NCBI GenBank assembly: GCA_964017045.1
Contig: OZ024806.1
Location: forward strand, 9,196,488 to 9,260,487
DNA from: Omphiscola glabra
Lineage: Eukaryota; Mollusca; Gastropoda; Lymnaeidae
DNA length: 64,000 bases
Direction: 5' to 3'
The notes beneath the pieces are model-generated. The model was not told the DNA's origin, did not search any database, and worked only from the letters and a program-made list of their open reading frames with translations. Numbering within the stretch: position 1 is the first letter of the stretch; every line of letters begins with the position of its first letter. This document shows, one piece after another, positions 57,265 to 64,000 of the stretch. The translations under genes and the position numbers were made by a program.

Positions 57265-58645
57265 ACTAAGAGACGCCTGGCATAATTTTATTTTGTTATC
57301 GGCTACTACTCACTATCATGAGAGACTGGAACTCTGAAAACATTGGCTAAATTCTAATCAGTGTGTTTATTTTATTTTTTTAAAATTCTGAACCTATTAA
57401 ATTTAAATATCGGAAGGGGGGGGGAATGGGACAAACAAAAAAAGAGAGCGAAGTAGAACAAAACAAGCCGACCACTCGGGTGACATCCCATCAAATGACG
57501 GTAAATTTAAAGACATTTTCTTTTCGTGACGCGGGACGTAGTGTGACACGAAATAGCCAGCTCATTGCCAGCCTGTGAGACAAGCTGGGATCATAAAAAA
57601 ATTGTTTTAAAAAAATGTGATTTGGCGTACCACGGCGCACAAGAGCTCAGTTTAAAATGTATAAAGAGTTTAAAATTAAAAAAAAAAAAGTGGAAAAATA
57701 GCACTATCAAAATACACATTTGTTTGAAAAGTTGGGTGGGGGGGGTGTGTGTGTGTGGCGGTGAAACTGATTTATTTGTTTTTTTTAAGAGCGTTTTTTC
57801 CCATTAAGATCAGCTCTATCGGGGGGGGGGGGGGGGATTCTTTCTCTTAAAGTTAGGACCGAAATATATAAACAATTCTTCTGCTCCCCAGTCTGTACGA
57901 ATTTTACGAGCGTGCTTTCCAAAGCAGGTTACCACGTCTCAATGCCTAAATCCTTGCCACTAAGCGACTATAACGATGGCTGATTTTGTTTACGCTAGGG
58001 AAAAAAAAATACTTTAGATACTTTATCTTCAAACTGATATAATTATAACATGTTTCCTTGGTTAAAATATGTATTTATTTATATGCTTAAAATGAGTATG
58101 TACAATGTCATCAAAATACATTTCCATATTTTTGGATCAATAAAGAATCTTAACTTATCTTCAAGTGTCTATTGCACCGTGTGCCCCACCCCCTTTTTTT
58201 AAAAACATTTCACGCTTCGCAATCCAGGCTCTGTTGTGGGATCTGTGCAATCTTCAAATTCAGATCTTATTTAGCGAACGCAGTCGGACCGTGGTAGTTA
58301 CTTGTCGGATCGTTGCCCAAGCGTACAGCTTATTAATAACGACGGTAAGCCGAGTGATAAAGATGTCAAGCTGATTCAAATATCCACACCCCACACAAAA
58401 TAAATGAAATAATATAATAATACAAAATGAAGACGTTATAATGGAAAATGAACTTCACAATGTTACTTGAGACCCAGGTATTACTTTACCGGTGCGGCCT
58501 TTGCACGTTCAGGCCGAAGGCACAGTTAGAGCTTAACGTGGGGTCCCCGAAAGATTTGTATCTCTATTGTTGGGCTACACGGTTGGGGGACCTGAAAGAA
58601 TGAGGAGAATGCAGGTATTCGAGCGATCCGATTTAACGATTGTAT
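57265..58645. other. no gene recognised
   Basis: AT-rich DNA with G tracts near 57415, 57740 and 57822. Short frames only, none with a recognisable domain. Confidence 0.45.
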
Positions 58646-58649
58646 TCCA

Positions 58650-59190
58650 ACTATAGGACGATACAAGCACAGGACGATACAAGTACAGGACGATACAAGT
58701 ACATGACGATACAAGTTCAGGACGATACAAGTACAGGACGATACAAGTACAGGACTATACAAGTTCAGGACGATACAAGTTCAGGACGATACAAGTACAG
58801 GACGATATAAGTACAGGACGATACAAGTATAGCTGATAGAACTACAGTACGATACAACTGTAGCCGATACAACTGTAACCCACACAACTGTAGCCCCTAC
58901 AACTACAGTACGATACAACTATAGACGACACAACTACAGTACGATACAACTATAGAAGATACAAATACAGGACAATAATTCTTTAGACGATAAAATTACA
59001 TGACGATACTTCTACAGAACGATACATCTACAGGACGATACAACTATAGACGATACAACTATAGACGCTACAACTATAGACGCTACAACTCTAGACGACA
59101 CAACTATAGACTATGCAACTATAGATGATACAACTATTGACGATTCAACTATAGGACGTTCAACTATTGACGATACAACTCAAGTGAAAG
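58650..59190. repeat. 16-bp minisatellite grading into variants
   Basis: It begins as GACGATACAAGTACAG units and drifts to GACGATACAACTATA-type units, about 34 in all, with increasing length variation to the right. Confidence 0.92.
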
Positions 59191-59449
59191 CCTGAACGTT
59201 CAGTCCAATCAAATCAAAGGTTTAAAAATGCAAGATATTTTTGTCTTTAGATGTATACATTTTCTGATAACTCCATTTTTTTATTATTCGGCTCATTCGA
59301 TCTTTAGCTTAAGTTATAGAAAAGTACAAAAGAAGTTGCAAAGCATACCTTAATATTCGGATCACGATAACACTACTTTAACACTACTTTTGTAAAGTAG
59401 TGTTTGCAATTTTAAAATCTTTTAACCTAGCTTTGCTTGTGTGTGTTTA
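59191..59449. other. no gene recognised
   Basis: AT-rich. The words ACACTACTTT and AAAGTAGTGT near 59380-59405 form a short inverted repeat. Confidence 0.4.
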
Positions 59450-59580
59450 AGGCAAACCTCTTCGGACGGCTAATTACACTCCTCCCGTCAACCTATCGAG
59501 CTGAAACTTGGCACATAGACTTTTTTTCCGAATACAACACATCCTGTCAAACTTTCAGCCTAGACCCCAACCCAAACCCC
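59450..59580 (+). repeat. dispersed repeat 'CGGACGGCTAAT' family
   Basis: Core CTTCGGACGGCTAATTACAC, CCCGTCAACCTATCGAGCTG, AAACTTGGCACATAGACT and ACAACACATCCTGTCAAACT. Confidence 0.7.
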
Positions 59581-59699
59581 CCAGGCTCCCCCACCCCCTT
59601 GTGGACGTACATGCATGTTGTGTTATTAGTAAGCCTATCTTGGGAATTTGACAGTCTGTGTACATTAGTCTGTACATACATGGACATTTTGGGTCACTC

Positions 59700-60509
59700 G
59701 CATTCAAAGGTGGAATGTGAAACTTAGACAAATTTTCTTAAACATTTTACAAATATATAAATACTTTCCTGTCATAAAGTTTTGAAAACGCCGATCAGTT
59801 ACATCTGTGCTGTCACAGCAAAGTTAACGAGAGGCCACAGTGACTCTCAAGCTATTTTGACAAAGGGGCTGTCCATTAATTATGTCAACAAAATAGGGGG
59901 GAGGGGGGGTCTGAATTTTTTTTACAATTGTTGATAAGGGGGAGGGGGGGAGGTCAAGAAAAGTTGACGTCAACAATGTTACTTTTTTTTAATAAAATCA
60001 ATTTCATAATTTAAAATTTATTAAACTTTTTTTCTAAACATTTCATTTTTATTGACTTTCTTGTTGTAGTTGTAAACTAGTCTATTTAAAATAGTGTTGT
60101 TTTTTTCCCATTTTATCTTTATTTTGGGGGGGGGGGGGTAATCAAATGTTGACGTAATTTTATAGGGGGGGGGGTCTCTGGAAGTTTGACAAGTTGTTGA
60201 CAAGAGAGAGGGGGGAGGTAAAAATCGCCAAAAATTTGTTGACATAATTAATGGACAGCCCCAAAGCTAAACTTGTCAACGCCGTTATCTTGTGTTTAAA
60301 TCTGTTAAAAAAGTTTTAAAAATCTTTCGTTTTTTTTTTTTTTTAAATGGCATCTTCGCCTGGACCAACGAGACAGTTATAAAGAACATTTGTTTCTTCA
60401 TGGGGTGGGTTAATTCATCTGTGTCCAGGGTTCTTACATATTCCTAAATATAGGAATTAAACTGTTTTTAAAAACTTTTAGCCAATCCCCATCTGGGGTT
60501 AAGTCCTCT
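59700..60509. repeat. right-arm unique flank shared with 16881-17340
   Basis: Reverse-complement match to the left arm, interrupted by the MITE at 59865-60262. Shared blocks include CGTTTTCAAAACTTT and TCGTTGGTCCAGG read inversely. No coding sequence seen. Confidence 0.75.
59865..60262. mobile_element. MITE with 28-bp GGGGCTGTCC inverted termini
   Basis: The left end starts GGGGCTGTCCATTAATTATG and the right end is its exact inverse over 28 bases. The flanks share AAA on both sides, and the left arm carries the uninterrupted site (GACAAAGCTG read inversely, about 17130-17140). Length 398 bp with G tracts inside and no transposase. The superfamily is undetermined. Confidence 0.88.
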
Positions 60510-60980
60510 TGAACTAAATGCGCGATCAGATGTTTTGCTGAATGTGCGATCAAATGTTGTACTTAATATGTGATCAGATGTTGTACTGAATATGTGGTTA
60601 TATTTTGTACTGAATGTGCGATCAGATGTTGTACTTAATGTGTGATCAGATGTTGTACTGAATATGTGGTTATATATTGTACTGAATGTGCGATCAGATG
60701 TTGTGTGTGATCAGATGTTGTACTGAATATGTGGTTATATGTTGTACTGAATGTGCGATCAGATGTTGTACTTAATGTGTGATCAGATGCTGCACTGAAT
60801 GTCTGATCAGATGTTGCACTTAATGTGTGATCAGAGGTTGCACTGAATGTGTGATCAGATGTTGCACTGAATGTGTGATCAGATGCTGCACTGAATGTGG
60901 GATCTTATGTTGCACTGAATGTGTGATCGTATGTTGCACTGAATGAGTGATCAGATGCTGCACTGAAGGTGTGATCAAAT
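60510..60980. repeat. 24-bp satellite, right arm, about 19 copies
   Basis: Reverse complement of the left satellite: GATCAGATGTTGTACTGAAT and GTGTGATCAGATGCTGCACT units. A ~100-bp block with ATGTGGTTATAT recurs three times. Much smaller than the left array. Confidence 0.95.
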
Positions 60981-61125
60981 AAACACTCCAACAATAGTTC
61001 GTTTATTTCACTATTCCTCGATATATTGTATTATTTTTTATAAAAAAAACCTGCGTATACGTGTTTGTGTGTTGTACGTGTGTGCGGTGGGGCCATGGTA
61101 AATAAAGATCTAACGAACGTTATAC

Positions 61126-61260
61126 GCTGGGTGGGCAGGCTTGTCTAAAACTGAGTCAATCCAAAAGAGATCGTTGTCTGGAGTTCAATCCCCACTATTA
61201 TACAAGCGATCATTATATTTAAGGACGAGTGAATTCGACGGCTGTCGAATTGAGCCACTC
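61126..61260 (+). mobile_element. tRNA-derived SINE head, right arm
   Basis: GCTGGGTGGGCAGGCTTGTC then AAAACTGAGTCAATCCAAAA and GTTCAATCCCC give A- and B-box-like blocks. Counterpart of 10225-10424 in the left arm. Confidence 0.5.
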
Positions 61261-61627
61261 TCTCTCTATTTAAACAAATTACAGCTTAAGACAAGGCTAA
61301 TATTCCATTCGAAATTTGCCTTGGTTATTTTCACCTTCGAAGGACGAGCAACACATAAACACACACAGACAGATGTATATATATAAAAAATACAATTCAA
61401 GACTGACCTCTGTACCAATGTTCGCTTTCTAAAATTATTTTGGATATAGAAATGTAAAAAAACTTACTGAAGACCGAAGACATGTCTTGTTTACTGAAAT
61501 ATTTATTTTTGATTACATTTTAAAAAGTAGCCCTTTGATCATAAAATTGATTATCAAAAGGATTGTAAAATTGATTAAAGATTGAGTATAAAGTTGATTA
61601 TAAAATTAATAGAAAGCCGTTTTCCAG

Positions 61628-61738
61628 CTACCAATGTCCAAGATTATGTGCTGCCAAGTTCTGGTCGAGATGGAAGATCTTCAAAGTGCTGCTTCTGCTC
61701 TGTGTCGCTGGATTCGCCTACGTCTATCTGGAGGTCAC
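61628..61738 (+). CDS. GT11 fucosyltransferase, right copy: membrane-anchor exon
   Basis: A 111-nt exon between GTTTTCCAG and GTGAGT, the same length and phase as in the left copy. The correct frame gives KFWSRWKIFK followed by VLLLLCVAGFAYVYLEV: a basic cytosolic tail and signal anchor for a type II Golgi protein. The frame that opens with a Met at 61634 is a different frame and is not the product. The exon has one visible difference in the anchor (Phe for Leu) and few elsewhere. It needs an upstream start-codon exon, which was not located. In its downstream intron lies a hAT MITE that the left gene lacks. Confidence 0.85.
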
Positions 61739-61849
61739 GTGAGTAAACTTGACGGTTACTGTGTACAGAGGCTCATAAACGAATATATCGATTTAAACAT
61801 AATCATGATATTTAACGTCCACTGCAGTCAAAAAACTTGGCAAATAAGC

Positions 61850-62044
61850 CAGTGGCGTAGTGAGGGGGGGGGGCAAGGGGGCATCATGCCCCGGGCGCTA
61901 CTCACAAAGGGGCGCCAAATGGTATATTTTACTATAATATTGTATGGTTTTCAAATATGCGGGGGGGTGGGGTGCTAAAAAGGTATTGGGGGGCGCTAAA
62001 AAGGTATTGTGCCCCGGGCGCGAGTTAAGCTCGCTACGCCACTG
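61850..62044. mobile_element. hAT-type MITE, CAGTGGCGTAG family, in intron
   Basis: Starts CAGTGGCGTAGTGAGG and ends CTCGCTACGCCACTG. An exact 8-bp duplication AAATAAGC flanks it (61842-61849, 62045-62052). It contains repeated GCCCCGGGCGC. The left gene has the empty site near 9308-9322. Confidence 0.88.
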
Positions 62045-62089
62045 AAATAAGCATACATTTGTAAGACATGTGTCATAAAATTAGGACTG

Positions 62090-62440
62090 ATGTCACATAT
62101 TTAAAAAAAAAATGAATACTCGATTATCAACTAAACTAAATAAAAATTTCACATATTTAAAAATGAAATATGAATATTCGATTATCAACAAATATTAAAT
62201 AACTTCACACATTAAAAAAAATAGAATATTTGATTATCAACTAAAGTGAAATAATGTCAGATATTTTTAAAAAAGAAAGTATTTTCGACTATCAACTAAA
62301 CTGAAATAGCCTCACATATTTAAAAAAATAGAATATTTGATTATCAACTAAAATGGAATAAATTAAAATATTTAAAAAAAGGAATATTCGATTATCAAAT
62401 TAACTGAAATAACTTCACACATTTTTTTAAAAATATATTT
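62090..62440. repeat. intron minisatellite, ~54-bp unit, right gene
   Basis: Units of GAATATTCGATTATCAACTA and AAACTGAAATAACTTCACAT, inverse of 8850-9195. The array ends just before the CTCCAG acceptor of the stem exon. Confidence 0.85.
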
Positions 62441-62449
62441 TTTCTCCAG

Positions 62450-63331
62450 ACCGTATTCGAATCAGGGCATAATTTTGGTACATGCCAGCATTCCAGACTC
62501 TACAACAGCTGGGAAAACATATTCGTCTGGGGCCAACGATTTGACACCCAATTCTTTAAAGAGTGGTCTCTCCACGTCGACTACTACCCAACCTAAAGTC
62601 AACGAAATTGAACACCTTTCGACAAGTCAAGCTATAACCGCTTCATTTGGTGACATTTCAAGTGAACCTATAACCGCTTCATTTGGTGAGATATCAAGTC
62701 AACTTATAGCGACTTCATTTGGTGACATTTCAGTTCTAGCTATAACCGCTTCGTTGGGTGACATTTCAAGTCTAGCTGCAACAGTATCCGTGGCGGCAGA
62801 AAAATCAAATATAAATACGAATAGCGCAGTGCGGGAAATTTTAAGTTCAGTCACTGCCGCTACAGCTTCAGAAATCCCAGCACAAGAGTTGACACCTAAC
62901 TACTCCACTGTCTACCCAAGATCGACAACTGAAGAATCAACATCAGACACCACTTCCAATCCCTCCACAACAGACAGCTCTACGACTATTAACAATGCGT
63001 CCAGCATTTCCACAGCCTCGAGCCCCACTGCTGAAGGTGCTTCTGTCAGTCCATCAGGTGTGACTGGTTCATCAGCAGACATTCCAACCCTCACCAACCA
63101 GTCAACGGCACTTGTGCCGACGAGTGCTGCCGCCGCTGCCCTATCCGGAAACGACGCGCCACTGTACGTCACGTCGTCGTTCACCGGAAGACTCGGCAAT
63201 CAGATGTTTATCTATGCGGCTCTGATAGGAATCGCACGAGCGCAGAACAGGACGGTTTTCATCAAGAGCGGGACGGACTTGGAGGCCACGTTTCAAATTA
63301 CTCACCTGAACGACAGCATAGACCCGACTGG
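62450..63331 (+). CDS. GT11 fucosyltransferase, right copy: stem exon
   Basis: An 882-nt exon from a TTTCTCCAG acceptor to a GTAAGT donor, in phase with the anchor exon. About 230 residues are Ser/Thr/Ala-rich stem. It contains four consecutive ~12-residue units based on ITASFGDISS (residues near 55-105 of the exon product) where the left copy has one, making the exon 123 nt longer. The end encodes GRLGNQMFIYA and TFQITHLNDSID, the start of the GT11 catalytic domain. The frame is intact. The catalytic exon with HVRRGDY should lie just beyond the window, so whether this gene is functional cannot be judged here. Confidence 0.88.
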
Positions 63332-63339
63332 GTAAGTGG

Positions 63340-63900
63340 TTTAGGATAATGTAACATAGCTGATGTATTCTATTGGGGGGGGGGGTGGTTAGGATAATGT
63401 AACATTGTGGATGTAATGGGACGGGGTGAGTGGTTAGGATAATGTATTATAGCTGAAGTAATCGGATGGAGGTACTGGTTCGGATAATGTAACATTGTGG
63501 ATGTAATGGGACTGGATGAGTGGTTGGGATAATGTACCTTTGTGGATGTAATGGAATTGAGTGGGGATTGGTTTAGGACAATTTAACATTTTGGGTGTAA
63601 TGGGATTGGATGAGTGGTAAGGATAATGTAACATTGTGGATGTAATGGTATTGGGTGAGTGATTTTGATAATGCAACTGTGGATGTAGTGGTATTGGGTG
63701 AGTGATTTCGATAATGTAACTGTGGATGTAGTGGTATTGGGTGAGTGATTTCGATAATGTAACTGTGGATGTAGTGTATTGGGTGAGTGATTTCGATAAT
63801 GTAACTGTGGATGTAGTGGTATTGGGTGAGTTATTTCGATAATGTAACTGTGGATGTAGTGGTATTGGGTGAGTGATTTCGATAATGTAACTGTGAATGC
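63340..63900. repeat. intron minisatellite, ~42-bp unit, right gene
   Basis: Units such as GTGGATGTAGTGGTATTGGG plus TGAGTGATTTCGATAATGTA, about 13 copies. Inverse of 7865-8085 but expanded. The most distal units are the most uniform. Confidence 0.9.
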
Positions 63901-64000
63901 AGTGTAACTTGCTGAAGGTTTACCGAAGATGGGCGACTGAACGATGGCGAAGTCGTGCTCCATGAAAATAAAGGGAAGCGTGCAACATATGATAAAAGTC

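Noticed and set aside
61634..61978. 114-codon plus-strand frame starting at an ATG
   Set aside because: It overlaps the fucosyltransferase anchor exon in the wrong frame and runs through a splice donor and a hAT MITE.

Overview
The window is eukaryotic, intron-bearing and very rich in repeats: long AT-rich stretches, dozens of minisatellites, many short inverted-repeat transposons and several dead LINEs. I read it as a lophotrochozoan, most likely a gastropod mollusc. The support is the style of LINE C-termini, the GT11 fucosyltransferase genes with mucin-like stems, and SPIN-like hAT elements, which have been reported from tetrapods, a triatomine bug and the pond snail Lymnaea. The species cannot be fixed from the sequence.

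The only convincing host genes are two paralogous alpha-1,2-fucosyltransferase-like (GT11) genes, one near each end and pointing outwards. The left copy (minus strand) has a membrane-anchor exon 9422-9532, a Ser/Thr-rich stem plus first GT11 motif at 8086-8844, and a catalytic exon 6544-7297. The right copy (plus strand) has the matching exons 61628-61738 and 62450-63331 and runs off the window before its catalytic exon. The first coding exon, with the start codon, was not found for either.

These genes are the outer parts of an old, diverged inverted duplication. Going inward, the left arm (about 6.5-21.9 kb) and the right arm (about 64-43.1 kb, reversed) carry the same order: fucosyltransferase exons, the same intron minisatellites, a tRNA-derived SINE head, a 24-bp satellite, a shared unique stretch, a 12-bp ATATCA/ATATCT satellite, a 31-bp minisatellite and a shared segment at 21.3-21.9 / 43.2-43.8 kb. 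Because the arms are paralogous, each works as an 'empty site' for insertions in the other. That dates an RTE-like LINE (10546-13936), a MITE (59865-60262) and hAT MITEs (61850-62044; 35452-35604 with its copy) to after the duplication.

The middle is a younger rearrangement. Block D occurs twice in direct orientation (30614-34000 and 39013-42575). Block E (33998-39012) recurs inverted at 45531-50985, so the order is D1-E1-D2-X-E2'. These copies are almost identical, so the events are recent, or the assembly joined haplotypes.

The rest (1-6.5 kb, 22-30.6 kb, 51-59.2 kb) is repeat-dominated, with no recognisable host gene. It holds a 2-kb terminal-inverted-repeat element (22034-24041), two copies of a 160-bp element with 6-bp target duplications, an 85-bp-armed hairpin (43999-44234), three SPIN-like elements and LINE tails. 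No RNA gene, CRISPR array or prokaryotic feature was seen.
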